Made by a program: the position numbers and the translations under genes
Source: Paralithodes platypus
Taxonomy: Eukaryota; Arthropoda; Malacostraca; Decapoda; Lithodidae
NCBI GenBank assembly: GCA_032716605.1
Contig: CM064545.1
Coordinates: forward strand, 14,173,903 to 14,237,902
Reading direction: 5' to 3'
DNA length: 64,000 bases
In this document: positions 1 through 11,372 of the stretch, piece after piece
Numbering within the stretch: the first letter of the stretch is position 1
Layout: each line of letters starts with the position of its first letter
Notes under the pieces: model-generated
The model's input: the letters and a program-made list of their open reading frames with translations, nothing else
Told to the model about the DNA's origin: nothing
Databases searched by the model: none

Positions 1-1035
1 GCAGGGAGGGAGAGAGGACAATAATTGTGTGTGATACCGTGTGCTGGGTGTTGTTTTGATATTTCTTGGTGTCTGTGGGTGTGTTGCCATGTAGTTTAGT
101 GGGTGGTCTTGGTTCGTGGAGGCTGCTGCCAGGAATTGAGTGCCTCTCATGTCCAGATGGTCTTTGACTTTGAGAATTTTGGTTTCTTGATGTAGGTGAT
201 CTGTGGGTGAAGTAGCTGTGCAGCCTGTAATGATCTTCAGGGCTTTGTTTTGAATAGTCTGTAAGGTCTTATGATGTGTTTCAGCTAGGTTAGAAGCCCA
301 GGCTGGGCTTGCGTATTCCATCACTGATCTTATGTATTGTTTATATACTGTGGTGGTAGTTTCTTTGTTGTGTCCAAATTTTGTGTGAGCAAGTGACCTG
401 AGGGCGTTAAGTCTGGGTGTCAGTTTCTTTTTAATGTTTGTGGTGTGCTGTTTGAATGTCATATGAGTATCATATGTTACTCCTAGGATTTTGGGTGTGT
501 GTGTATGTGTTAGGGGTGTGTTGTTTATGGTGAGTTGAGGGATGTATTCGTGTTCTCCTGTCCAACTTGTGAGCAGGGTTGCGGTGGATTTGGCTGGGGT
601 CTGTTTGTAGTGCACCAACCATGTAGTGTGTTGAGATAGGGTTGAAGGAGATCTGTTGCTCTTTTTGGGTCATGTTGTGTGCATGCGAGTGTTATGTCAT
701 CTGCATAGGAGGCTAAGTTTATTTGGGGCGTATTGGGTGTAGTTATATCGTGCATGTACAGATTGAAGAGTGCGGGCGATAGGACGGATCCTTGTGGGAC
801 TCCGTTTGGAAAGTTTCTGATTTTAGATGACTGACCGGCAAAAGATACGTGTGCACATCTGCCTGCTAGGAAGTTGGCCAGCCACCTTTTTGTGTTGTTG
901 TGCATGTTTGTGTTGTAGATTTTGTTTGTTAGGTTGTGGCGGGGGGATGGCATCGAAGGCTTTACTAATGTCGAGTGTGGCTAATAGTGATCTGTGTGGT
1001 GGTCTAGCTGAGTTGATGCCGTCGAAAGCTCTTTG
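1..1035 (-). pseudogene. Jockey/I-like LINE, RT and C-terminal part (family L-B), truncated
   Basis: Reverse-strand fragment of a non-LTR retrotransposon ORF2. The best open stretch (525-953) holds the reverse transcriptase motifs GVPQGSVLSP and YADDIT, the polymerase active site that copies element RNA at the target. Downstream of it (524 to 1) other frames continue the thumb and C-terminal region, and the window edge cuts the end. The same family appears in plus orientation at 56034-58069, and the two match along most of this fragment. Similarity stops near 1035, where this copy is 5'-truncated. Frame changes near 525 and elsewhere make it non-functional. Placement in the Jockey/I group rests on the Cys/His C-terminus of the other copy and is moderate. 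Confidence 0.8.
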
Positions 1036-1356
1036 TTGTACTGTATTTCTATGTTGTGTGAAGTGTACTTTATGGTATTTCTATGATGTGTGATGTGTAC
1101 ATGGTATAAAAAAAGGGAACTTTGGGACTTAGGCTGGGACAAAATACGTCAAAAAGGGGAGTTAGGGATTATGGCTGGAACAAAATTAATTTTCCCCATA
1201 AGGTATGTTGTAGCGCGGACTTCAGTAACACAGCAATTGGTTGCGACGAAATGACCGTGTTAACGAGAGCATGACTGTAATTAACTACTGTATGATTAAT
1301 TAAACAAGTTGACAAGTACAATAATTCTGTTAATCAATGCATTGAACTTATCGCGT
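1036..1356. other. Unassigned AT-rich spacer
   Basis: No ORF, RNA gene or repeat is recognised between the LINE fragment and the SINE. The last 12 bases (1345-1356) are the left target duplication of the SINE. Confidence 0.5.
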
Positions 1357-1570
1357 CCTCGGTGGGGCTTTGGTTTCCCGGGCGGGGCTTTGATTTCCCG
1401 GGCGTTTCCGCACCCTCCTCAGCTCCCCGCCATGGAGTGGCTTCGGTCACCCAGGCTTTATTGTGGTCGGCAGGGAGGGTTCTGTGGGGGCGCTCGGTTA
1501 TGGCCTTGGCCTTGCTCGGGGCCTTGGGGCTGTTCGGCCAGGCAGCTTAGGGAAAAACAACAACAACAAC
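1357..1570 (+). mobile_element. SINE (family S1), 5'-truncated copy
   Basis: About 214 bp matching the 3' part of a SINE also seen at 19867, 44355, 52524 and 55249. It ends in a (CAA)n tail. A 12 bp direct repeat, AACTTATCGCGT, flanks it at 1345-1356 and 1568-1579; the AAC is shared with the tail. This indicates LINE-type insertion. Near its 5' end a segment of about 20 bp (around GGGGCTTTGGTTTCCCGGGC) is present twice in tandem. Confidence 0.85.
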
Positions 1571-1579
1571 TTATCGCGT

Positions 1580-2169
1580 TCTAGGACACATTATACTGTA
1601 CTTCCGGAAGGCCTATTGCGTTTCCAGGTTTAAAAATGGTTGATACATGCATCTCGACACAATCTTGTGACAGGTAAGTGTATGTAGAATACATTATGTA
1701 TGTTGCGCGTTATTCAAGTGATTATATTTCCTAAATACACAGTAGCTAGTGTATCATAATTATAGTGTATTGTGAAAAAACTTGAATTTTGAAACTTTAA
1801 CGAAAGTTACTTGAGAAAAGCATGTTGTTACGACCGGCACTACGAAATAAACAAGGGCACTTAATAATGGACTAGATGATAGGCTATATCTGCAACAACG
1901 GCCATTTGTTATATCTATTACAACGGTATGCTAATTCCAAACCCTCGAACTATTACGCCGGTGAACAAAAACACTTAAAACCCTCCAGAGTTAATCTACT
2001 GGATAACGGGGTATCAATTAACTGGGTTTTAGTGCACTTCTACAAAGGCTTTCCGATGACGGCAAAGCCAACTCACTACAGGAGTACAGTACAGTACTTA
2101 CATTACGAAAATGCTCTAAAGTAATAACAATGCTTGAATAAACTATCATAAGATTTAATAAAGGAATAT
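1580..2169. other. Unassigned spacer
   Basis: AT-rich non-coding sequence. One 82-codon open stretch at 1876-2124 has no recognisable motif and is probably chance. Confidence 0.5.
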
Positions 2170-2179
2170 ATGCTTACGT

Positions 2180-2814
2180 CAGGCTATGGAGATCGTCAAC
2201 TCTTTTAAGTATCTGGGCAGTGTGTTGAGTAAAGATGGGACTATGGATGAAGAGGTGCGGGAGAGGGTACAACAGGGGAAGAGGGTTGTAGGAACGCTAA
2301 AAGCAGTAACAAGAAATAGGGTGGTCAGTATGGAAGTGAAGAAGTCCTTGCATGACAGTGTGGTAATCCCGACACTGACTTACGGAAGCGAAGCATGGAC
2401 GTTGGTTGAGAGACTCAGACCAAGAGTGAGAGCAGTGGAAATGAATTACTTAAGGAGTGCGTGCGGAGTTACATGGAGGGATAGACAGACTAATGAGGAA
2501 GTAAGAAGGAGGTGTGGTGTGGAGGTAGATGTGCTGGAAAGTGTGAAAAAGGAACAACTTGAGATGGTTCGGGCCATTGGAACGTATGAAAAGCGAGAAT
2601 GACTAAGAGGGTGTACGAGAGCGAGGTGGAGGGACAGAGGGGGAGAGGTAGACCGAATATGAGGTGGAAGGATGGAGTGAGGAAGTACATGAACGAGGGC
2701 GGTGCTGGTTGGGGGGAGGGGCGTCGACTGACTGGGGACAGAGGTGCATGGGGGCGGTTCGTTCGTGGCCACCCCTTCGGGGATCACGGCGTCAGGCAAT
2801 AGATAGATAGATAG
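2180..2814 (+). pseudogene. RTE-type LINE, 3' end fragment
   Basis: 5'-truncated copy of the RTE element that is full length at 23864 and 37377. It covers the post-RT C-terminal region (TLTYGSEAWTLVER) and the ending GDRGAWGRFVRGHPFGDHG. Small insertions near 2508-2580 break the frame relative to the intact copy. It ends in a (TAGA)n tail, as is usual for RTE elements. A 10 bp target duplication ATGCTTACGT lies at 2170-2179 and 2815-2824. Confidence 0.9.
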
Positions 2815-2824
2815 ATGCTTACGT

Positions 2825-3554
2825 TAACTTTAGTGTGAGTCTGTACTCAACACTAAACTCTTCAATGCTCTATGAAAACACTGGAAGTCTAGTCCTACAG
2901 CAATCAGATATGGAATCTTCTGAAAAGGTCTGATGCTCTAAGATGCTCGTTAATATAGAACAGAAATAATGCAGGGGCAGGACACCAAAGCGTGTATCTT
3001 AACTACACCAATTAGTAGGATACATATATATAACAGGGGAGTGCAACAACTCTGTGACAGCACTAATAATAACCACTCAAAAACAGTACTTCCTTAGCCA
3101 ATGTAACAGCCAAACTGGGTTGTGCACTATGCATCAACCTAGGCTAAAATAATGCGTGAATAATTCCTAAAGCATACACAATGAAAGTTAATAAACACAA
3201 TGCTGTCTTTCTCACTAATAAAGTCTAGCAGTGGCATAAAAGGTACTAGGAAACTAGGCAGAGCGCAAGCATGCTCGTAGCCTACTGTCTCCCCTTGAAC
3301 AGATTTCCCTTATGTTACGTTAAGTGACTTGGAGGCTCTCTTGGTAAGTCCAGATCTCTAGTATCTGGTCTTGCCCTGGCGCTCCACAAAGGTCAACAAA
3401 ATGAGGTAGCAAGCATACAGGTAAGAGTAGGCAAAAGCCCTTCACCTGTATACTGCTACACTCGCAAAGGAAAAATATGCACAAGGGTTACATGCTAGCT
3501 AGTTTTGTCGATGTTGTACAGGCTCTGACTTGCCACATACATAACTCAGACAAC
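2825..3554. other. Unassigned spacer, target of the gypsy insertion
   Basis: No ORF or repeat recognised. It ends at GATC (3555-3558), which is duplicated at 13256-13259 on the far side of the LTR retrotransposon. Confidence 0.5.
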
Positions 3555-3558
3555 GATC

Positions 3559-5420
3559 TGTGACGCTTCTGCATAGTAACCACGTGCGGGCATGCGCGCG
3601 CGTCGGCTGCCCAGACCGGCTGGTGGTAGCCGGCCGGTAGGCTTTCCCTACGACAATGTAACTAATGTCAGGGATATTTTTATGTTGTTTCACACCTTGA
3701 AGCTGCCCTTATTCTTAACCAACGCATCTTAGTATATTTTATTCTCGATAGTTGATTGTTTCATTATAATATATAAGATGTAAGTCTAGTGAGAGTGGGA
3801 GGAGACGAGCGGGAGAGAGAGACCGGCTTGGGGACGTTGCTTCGCGCGGAGAGTCCAGCTTGGGACGAGCCTGAAGCGTTGCCACACGCATTTGATTGCA
3901 ACATTAGGCTTAGTTTCGACTCACGCACGGGGTAGAGGATTTTGACCAGGCAATGGTGTTGAGTGTTGCCGAGCCTGGGATGTATTCTGCATGCCTAGGG
4001 CGGGGTCCAGACGGATCCAAGACTCAGAGCTCACCTCATTGTCGTACCCTTCGGACCCCCTTGATATCTATCCCTCTCCACCCCACTTAGAAACATTCTC
4101 TCTTACTTTGTATACCTTCTTTCCACTACTTCACCAATCTATTTAATTATCCCATCCCCTTGATAGACCTTATATCTATTATTGTATTAACGACGAGCTC
4201 TCAGATAACTAGATAGGATTTAGGGCCTTATGCAGGGATGTAATTGTTAATGAGACCTAGGAAGCTTTTTTGTTGTCTCATATTTGGTGGTTTCATGCTT
4301 GCTGATGTGTTCTTGTGTCAGGTTAGCAGGGGCTAGACCGGAGGGGAGGCTTTTTGCGATCCTTTAAGTAAAGTCTGCTGGTGCGAGTCCCGTGGACCCG
4401 CACGACTTTACTAGGATACCCGTGGGAGTCTGGGGGCATTTTCTTGTCTGTGTCCCTGTGTGTCTAGCGTTGTGTTGTGTGAGGGCCCTTGCCTAGTCCA
4501 CTCAGCACTGCGCTAGCACGTCTTGCTTTTGTTTTAGGGTCGCCAGGAGAGAGTCTCTCAAGAGAGCACCCTTTCAATTAGAGTAATTTGGCGCACAGAC
4601 CTGGGAACGTCCCTAGGCTAGAGCAGGTGGCTCAGCCCGGGTATCCGAAGCCTATATCCTTCCGGCTAGACCTCTGCCACCTGGCAGATTAATAGCTAGG
4701 GGTTTATTGTCTCTGTATGCTTGTTATTGTGCCCCAGTTTACCGTTTTTGTGAGCATTGTGAGTCAGGGTGTGGCTTAGAGACTCTGTCCGAGCAGGCTT
4801 GCCTGACTAAGAGTGAGAAGCACACCTGTATGTGGTTATGTTGCGAGTTGCTGCCTTTATTTAATTATACCTATGCCATTATACACTGTATGGCCTATCA
4901 CTAGTATTTATTCCTGCTTATGAGTTAAGAGTTCTCTAAATCCGTAACGTACTTTCTTTGCTAAGCATCAGATCCTACAGTAGCTGCATGCAGTTTAGAA
5001 ACCTGCATCTTGTCTACCTGTACGATGTTTTGAGGACTGTTTGCTTTCACCTTCTTTCACGCAGGGGTGATTAGTTGTATTACTTAACGTAACGTTAAAT
5101 GTACTTTCTTCTAGTTTGTTATTATATTGTTTCTGCAATTTAATTCCGTTATCTATCTTTTCCTTGAAGCTTTAAGTCAACTTAATTGTGTGATCTTTTA
5201 TATAGCCTGCTTGACTATCAGCAGTCTATAGTGCGTGCACCCTGTAACCGAGTCATAGGATGCCTTGTTGTCCAGGCAGGACTCTTGACGGTTTAGGGTG
5301 GTTTGTTGCCTGGGTTTATAGATAAGGGTTGGATCTAGCGTTTTCCGTTGTTGCTTGTTGCCGCATACCTAGTCCTATACCTAGAAAGAGCCCAGTGTTT
5401 ATATATCCCAGGACGTAACA
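3559..5420 (+). repeat. 5' LTR of Gmr1-like element
   Basis: A 1862 bp direct repeat matching 11373-13255 almost base for base. It begins TGTGACG and ends CGTAACA, so the ends are imperfect inverted repeats with the usual TG...CA. Compared with the 3' LTR it lacks two short stretches near 3615 and 3650. I count roughly ten substitutions by eye. A third copy lies at 53469-55907. A 65-codon ORF at 4707-4904 is repeated in the 3' LTR (12546-12743) but has no recognised motif. Confidence 0.95.
3770..3777 (+). promoter_or_regulatory. Possible TATA box in the 5' LTR
   Basis: TATATAAG lies about 210 bp inside the LTR and is conserved at 11607-11614 in the 3' LTR. The position would suit an LTR promoter, but no start site can be confirmed from sequence alone. 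Confidence 0.35.
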
Positions 5421-5422
5421 AA

Positions 5423-5440
5423 TGGCGACCTTGCATAGGA
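5423..5440 (+). other. Primer-binding site
   Basis: TGGCGACCTTG begins two bases after the LTR. The TGG start and position are those of a tRNA primer site. The first eight bases would pair with a tRNA ending GGTCGCCA, as in some arthropod tRNA-Arg; that identity is inferred from memory of tRNA ends. The same sequence follows the LTR of the second copy at 55910. Confidence 0.7.
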
Positions 5441-5631
5441 TTTACTGAACAGAGGAATATAGTGGTCATTTGTTTTGAGATTCCTTATGATTAGAGGAAT
5501 ACAGTGGACATAGTTTTTTTTGGAGCAACCAATATAACACATTAAAGACTTTAAATAACATTAGTATATACATACATGCATAGGAGATAAGGCACATTCT
5601 ATAACCGTGATAATTACTGCAGTACACAAAC

Positions 5632-7608
5632 ATGTCTAATACATCAGAACACAGTGATGGGTCAGGTCACGATACGGGCTCGGAGGGAGAAAGACCTGTG
5701 GAGTGGCTAGTCGATAGCGAGGAGGGTGCTAGAAGATTTTTAGAGGTGCCCCTTACCGCTGCCAGGGTGTTCAAGCTGAATAAGTATGGCTTAAAGTGTG
5801 TGGCAGGTCTTCAGGGTCACCAGAGTTTAAGTGGCATGAGGAAAGATCAGCTGAGGACTTTGATATTGGGTTTAGAAGGGAGAGACCTGGGTGGAGAGGC
5901 GACTGGGGGCCCCGGTCCCCAGCCCCCCCTCCACTCTACCCCCATATCAAACGTCAGGATGCCTGAATTTAGTACATACCCCCAAGTTGATGGTCAATGG
6001 CAGCGTGGAATTCAATCACAGGGACCCTCTCCATTAAATGCACCTTCCCCTCCTCAAGGTTTGACTCCAGATTTGTTGTTTCGGCTTGAGATGGCCAAGG
6101 TTGAGGTTGCTAGAGCTCAGGTTGAGGCTGCTAGAGCTCAGGCTCAGGCTGCAGAGAGAACAGCTATATGAGAGGCTGAACTGCAGGCAGAGTCTACTAG
6201 GTATCGGGCTGACAGGGAGCTGGAGAGATCTCGAGTGGAGGTAACAGGGCGAAATATTGGGGGAGGTAACAGACATCGGGACCAATCATTGTCGCACCTG
6301 CTTAAACTAGTTCCTGTGTTCGATGAATTAGGTGTGGCTGAGTTTTTTATGCGATTTGAGAAGAAGTGTCAGGAACACCAGTGGCCTCAGGAAAAGTGGG
6401 CAGCATTAGTTTCATCAAGACTCCTAGGAAAGGGGCTAAAAGCGTATGATGCACTACCTTTAGAGTCCTGTGTAGTTTATGATGAGCTAAAGAAGGCTGT
6501 GCTACGGGCCTATGAGTTACAACCAGAAACTTACCGCTTGAAGTTTCGGGGTGTTACTAAGGGCAAGGATAGTACCTTCCTAGAACACGCCCGGGACTTG
6601 TCTGATGCACTACGACATTGGCTGCGTTCTGAGAGGGCAGCTACTTTTGAGGAGTTGAGTGAGCTGGTTCTCTTGGAGCAGTTCTTTAAGTGCACAGGCG
6701 GGGACTTAACATTAAATATAAAGGAAAAAAATCCTAGAACTCTCCAGGAGGCAGCAGAAATGGCTGACCGCCGACTGTCATTAATTCGAGGGTGCGGAGC
6801 AGCAGCTAGGAGTGAGTCAGGTGCAAAGGATCGTACCCCTCCCCCTCCCAAGAATTTTGATACACATAAATACACAAAACCATCTAGCACTGACAATAAA
6901 ACTGAACATAAACCAAATACCGTCCCGTATAAGAAGTACCCTCCAGCCCCGGCTATGTATTATATATATATTCCTCGAAACCCGGGTGTTTTGGCCGAAA
7001 AACGTCTAGGCTAGGCTACCGTATATTCGTTAATCAGACTGCTTCCCGCATTCCCGCACATCCCCAAGCGTAGCTGTGTTATTTACCTTAAGTAGAGCTC
7101 TCTAAGTCAAGGTCTCTAAGTCCGATAACTGTTGAGCTGTCTTAAGATTCTGTGCCGGAGCAGGGCGTCGGTCCAGCCGGCTGTTGTTTACATGCGTCGG
7201 ACCGACGCCTCGCACACGAAGCTCACAGGCTTTCAACCACTGGGCGTTCAAGAGGCCTTCCGGGTACCTGTTATATGCTTTTTTATGGGCGTTCAAGAGG
7301 TCTTCCGTGGTGAGAGGGTTAATGGTACCTCCCACTCCCAAGGGAAACCAAAGAGTAAAGAGTGCTTCGCATGTCACAAGGAGGGTCACTTTGCAAATGC
7401 TTGTCCGAACAAGCCACCAAACAAGGTTGTGTCATTGGCCCGCAGCATAGGGGTGTCGCCTATATCTTCTGAGTTTGCCACGGGTAGTTCGTCAGAGGGT
7501 GGGACACAGCCTGTGTTCAAGAGTCCGGAAGGCTCGAACCCTGTCCGCGACGTCTTTGGGGGTCATAGAGGGCATGGTTTTGTGAGGTGGGCTGGCGAAA
7601 GGCGATAA
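5632..7608 (+). pseudogene. gag: gag polyprotein of the Gmr1-like element, interrupted
   Basis: Structural protein that would assemble the element's particle. It starts at ATG 5632 (MSNTSEHSDG), and the same start is kept in the second copy at 58167. Around 6060-6170 there is an Ala/Glu/Arg-rich, probably coiled-coil stretch. From about 6300 to 6790 comes a capsid domain with YRLKFRG, LRHWLRSE, LVLLEQFF and a PRTLQEAAEMADR helix, a pattern like the vertebrate SCAN domain. A zinc knuckle CFACHKEGHFANAC (CX2CX4HX4C) follows near 7354-7395. Lesions: an in-frame TGA at 6169 where the second copy has CGA, and a 380 bp MITE at 6939-7318 between capsid and knuckle. Confidence 0.85.
6939..7318 (+). 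mobile_element. piggyBac-type TTAA MITE (family P1) inside gag
   Basis: Starts CCCTCCAGCCCCGG, contains the family signature GTTTTGGCCGAAAAACGTC and ends GAGAGGG next to TTAA (7319-7322). The left TTAA has decayed to AGTA. At 380 bp it is internally shorter than the 467-481 bp siblings. The gag reading frame is the same on both sides. Confidence 0.8.
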
Positions 7609-8087
7609 AGGTTAAGCTATTGCGTGATACGGGAGCTTCTCAGACCTTGTTAAAGAACTTTACTGGTAGACCGATTAACGCTGATCGGGTGGTGGTAGTT
7701 CAGGGGATCAATGCTACGAAGTCCTACCCGCTGGTGCAGATGGAGCTGGAGGTGGGTGGTATGGCGAAGGAGCTGGATGTAGGAATTGTAGAGAACTTGC
7801 CTGTTGGGGGCGTCGACCTACTCCTCGGCAACGACTTTGCGGTGCCTGCTTCTAAGGTTTCACCCTTGGTCGTTGCCGAGAAGGCGGCCGACGTTAGTAG
7901 GGAGGAACAGGAGTGGGTTGAGAAGTGTAGCGTACAAACCATGGCGTGTGTTGTGACGTGTTGCAGCCACCACCTCAGTCTATCAAACCGCGGAGGAAAG
8001 GTCACAAGAAAACGGGAAGTGTTGGTCAATTGGAGAGTTTTGAGCTGGCAGTGTTTCTTGGCGACTCATTATTGGCACCTATGTTAG
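7587..8087 (+). pseudogene. Retropepsin-type aspartic protease of the Gmr1-like element
   Basis: Would cleave the Gag-Pol precursor. The catalytic LLRDTGASQTLL (Asp-Thr-Gly) lies at about residues 11-22 and the second-lobe DLLLGNDF at about residues 75-82, the usual spacing for retroelement proteases. It overlaps the end of gag in a different frame, so expression would need a frameshift or reinitiation. The tail after about 7930 has no family resemblance in this frame and ends at a stop at 8085. The same frame reopens at 8088 and runs into integrase, so the stop may be a point lesion, or a frameshift may lie in the tail. Confidence 0.8.
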
Positions 8088-9727
8088 TCTGGAGAGGCCC
8101 CGGGGCCTGTCACCGCTAGTGCAGGTGCAGGGCAGGAAGAGACTCTGCGACAGCATCGTTATGCGCAGCGTGAGGAAAGGATGGCTCAGCGGGACATTGG
8201 AGGTGGAAATAAATTAGTTAAGATGAACCTATATAATCTCGCACCTGCTGATATATGTTCCTTGCAGCTGGAAGATCCTGAAGTCAGGGCGTGTGGTAAT
8301 GGTGCTGTCGAACTGGAGAGCGATGGGGATGCGCAGCCTGGTGATTTTTTCTTGTCCGAGGGGATCTTGTATCGGAGACATCAGGATCCCAAGAAAAAGT
8401 GGGATGGCGGGTCAGGATTAGTGGACCAGTTAGTAGTGCCGAGGGTGTGCCGTGAGAGCTTATTGAGATTAGCTCATGATGTGCCTTTGGCAGGGAACCT
8501 GGGGGCACGTAAGACGGAGGCAGCTCTGAGCAAGCTTTTCTGGTGGCCTGGGTTAAAGGCGAGTGTCGTGTCATGGGTGTCACAGTGTCACACTTGTCAA
8601 GTTGTTGGGAAACCCAATCAGGTCATCCCGAGAGCCCCGTTACAACCCATCCCTGTCATTGGGCGCCCTTCAGCAAGGGAGTTATCGATATGGTTGGCCC
8701 ATTGCCCCCCACTAGTGCCGGCAATACATTTTTACTAACTGTAATGGATGTAGCAACACGGTATCCAGATGCTTACCCCATGCGCAACGGGATGGCTAAG
8801 ACTGTTGTCAAAAACCTACTTGTCTATTTCTCTCATTATGGCTACCCTCAGGAGATCCAGTCTGATCAGGGATCCAATTTTACTTCTGCTCTGTTTAAGC
8901 AGACCATGCAGCAACATGGGATAGTGTCTGTGGTGTCATCTGCCTACCATCCCGAGAGTCAGGGAGTTTTGGAAAGGTGGCACTCGACTCTCAAGAGTAT
9001 GTTGCGGTGTTATTGCATGGAAAATGGGAAGGACTGGGATCTAGGTCTCCCATACGTTTTATTTGCTGCGAGAGAAGTACCTGGGGAGAGCTTGGGATTT
9101 ACCCCGAACGAGTTGGTTTTTGGACACAGGATCAGGGGGCCCCTCCACATAGTCAAGGAGATCTGGGAGGGAGTCACAAAGCCATGCTCACTTCTAAAGT
9201 ATGTTGTTGAAAGCCGTGAGAGAATGCTAAAGAGCCTGGAGGTAGCAGGTCGGAACCTTAAGAGTTCACAAGCTCAGATGAAGGACAGATACAACCAGAA
9301 GGTGAAGCTGAGGGAGTTTGAAGTAGATCAGGAGGTACTGATACTACTGCCTCTGGTGGGACACCCCTTGTCTGCCAAGTATTCTGGTCCGTATCGGGTT
9401 GTAAGGAAGGTTTCTGATCTAGACTATTTAGTAGCTACTCCTGATCGTAAGAAAAAGAACCAACTTTGCCATGTAAATCTGATGAAAGAGTATGTGAGGC
9501 ACCCCTCCGAGCATCTCACTGTCCCGGTGTTGATCTGCAGCGATCGAGGTGGAGAAGGAGGAAGGGACAGTCAAGCTGCGTGGGAGGATAATTGGGATTG
9601 TCATGTTTCCGCGGATCAGTGGGCGGGGAATTCTAGACAAGTGGCTCACGAGTTGATATTGCACCTGCCTGAGCAACAGCGTGTAGCTGTGCAGCACTTG
9701 TTTGATCAAACACAGCTGTTTTCGCAG
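8088..9727 (+). pseudogene. Integrase, encoded upstream of RT
   Basis: Would insert the element's cDNA. A zinc-binding H2C2-like region at about 8480-8600 shows His, then WWPG, then CHTC, but the second His of the usual GHLG is Asn (GNLG). The core carries the D,D,E triad: IDMVGPLP, SDQGSNF and QGVLERWHSTL between about 8680 and 8990. A C-terminal GPYRVVRKV stretch near 9385-9415 is the usual gypsy chromodomain-proximal fold; I see no chromodomain. A one-base loss near 8663 shifts frame between zinc and core domains, and another shift near 9724 separates it from RT. Its place before RT is the defining oddity. Confidence 0.9.
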
Positions 9728-10611
9728 AGCATCCTGGCCTCACTACTCAAGTGGTGCACGATGTCGATGTTGGGGACCACCCGCCCTTTAAATCAGTGCC
9801 ATACCGTGTTCCCCCTATTAAATTACCAGCACTTAGGGAAGAGCTGGATTATATGCTGAAACGTGGGCTGATTTCTGAGGGTGCAGTAAGGTAGACTTCC
9901 CCAGTCACACTGCAGCCCAAACCAGATGGCAAGGTGCGGTTTTGTATAGATTTCCGCAGGTTGAATGGTTTAACCCCCACAAATGCCTACCCTCTCCCTC
10001 GCGTGGACGACAGTGTGGATAAGATAGGAAAAGCCAAGTTCCTCACTAAGATAGACCTTGTTAAGGGTTATTGGCGAGTGCCCTTGTCTGAGCGAGCGCG
10101 AGAGGTGTGTGGGTTTGTGGTGGACGGTGCCACATATCGTTGCCATGTTATGCCATACGGGCTGAAAAATGCCCCTGCAACGTTTCAGAAATTAATGAAC
10201 GACATTGTAGCCGACATTCCCAACTGTACGGTGTACCTAGATGATGTCATAATATACGACGATGATTTTAACAGTCACTGTGCTCACATCGGACAGCTTT
10301 TTAATAAACTGAATGAAGCAGGTTTGGTGGTAAACCTGGGTAAGTGTGATTTTGTCAAAGCCACAGTTTTGTACCTGGGGTTCGAGGTGGGGATGGGTCA
10401 GGTGTGCCCTCCACAGACAAAGATCAAAGCCATCGATCAGTTTCCCCAGCCTACGACTAAGAAACAAATCATGCGGTTTCTAGGTATGATAGGCTATTAT
10501 CGTCGCTTCATCAAAGGCTATTCGACTGTACTTGCACCTTTAACTGACTTATTATCTAAGGACAAGAAGTTCCGGTGGGTTCCTGAGTGTGCAGAGCGTT
10601 TTCCTTGGTGA
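9728..10611 (+). pseudogene. Gypsy-type reverse transcriptase
   Basis: RNA-dependent DNA polymerase of the LTR element. The frame opens upstream of 9785 with a gypsy-like lead-in (PPFKSVPYRVPP), meets a TAG stop at 9892-9894, then continues with VRFCIDFRRLN, KIDLVKGYWRVPL, YGLKNAPATFQ and the active site YLDDVIIY at about 10230. The connection region FLGMIGYYRRFIKGY follows. A one-base loss near 10598 shifts RNase H into another frame. The family placement is clear from motifs alone. Confidence 0.92.
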
Positions 10612-11048
10612 AACACCTGTTATGTACCCACCCCATACTCAGGGCCCCGGACTTCAGCAGACCTTTTCAGCTGGCGACTGATGCCAGTGGCGTAGGGGCT
10701 GGGGCTGTCTTGTTACAGACAGATGATGAAGGTATCGAACATCCAGTGAGTTTTTACAGTAAAAAATTCAATAGTGCACAAAGGAATTACTCTGTAATTG
10801 AAAAAGAACTCCTGGCGATAGTGCTGGCGCTCAGGCACTTCGATGTATATGTTCCTGCTTTCGGACCAGTCGTAGTGGTTTATACCGATCATCACCCTCT
10901 GAAATTCTTGAATCAGTTTCATAACCGGAATATGAGGCTGACCAGGTGGTCACTCATGCTTCAGGAGTATAATCTGGACATACGCCATATTGCCGGTTCT
11001 GATAACGTGATAGCGGATTGTCTATCAAGGGTGGATGATGTTGGTTAG
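10587..11048 (+). pseudogene. RNase H domain of the gypsy element
   Basis: Degrades RNA in the RNA-DNA hybrid during reverse transcription. It shows the full acidic set: ATDASGVGAGAVL (Asp), IEKELLAIVLALRHF (Glu), VYTDHHPLKFL (Asp) and SDNVIADCLSRV (Asp). It ends the coding part of the element; no integrase follows in the 320 bases before the PPT and LTR, which confirms the unusual order. The listed 5' limit is the open frame; the true domain continues from RT across the frameshift near 10598. Confidence 0.9.
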
Positions 11049-11364
11049 ACTGCCACAGGATTGAGGATTGAGTGTGGAGGAAAATAGGCTGTCACGGTAG
11101 TTCAGCCGAAAAAAACAAATTAAAAAAGCAAAAACCTTATAAAAACTCTTTATTTTTTATAACGTGTAGAATTTTGTATAAGATGTTGTAGCAGTATCTA
11201 AGTTGAATGTTTTCGCTTATTGTCGCTGAGTTAGTTGAACTTGCTCGGTGGAGCGCAACAGTCTTTATTTTTTTTATATATAGTGCCTTGTGTCGCAACA
11301 GTGTGTGGTACTATGAGAAGCTTTCTGTTAGATATGAAGAACTTAGTCAAGGGTCTTATATCTT

Positions 11365-11372
11365 GGGGGAGG
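11365..11372 (+). other. Polypurine tract
   Basis: GGGGGAGG directly precedes the TG of the 3' LTR, the position of the plus-strand primer in LTR elements. Confidence 0.8.

Noticed and set aside
4707..4904. A 65-codon Cys-rich ORF repeated in the LTRs (also 12546-12743)
   Set aside because: It is conserved only because the LTRs are nearly identical; the third LTR has substitutions in the same region, and there is no motif or coding signal.
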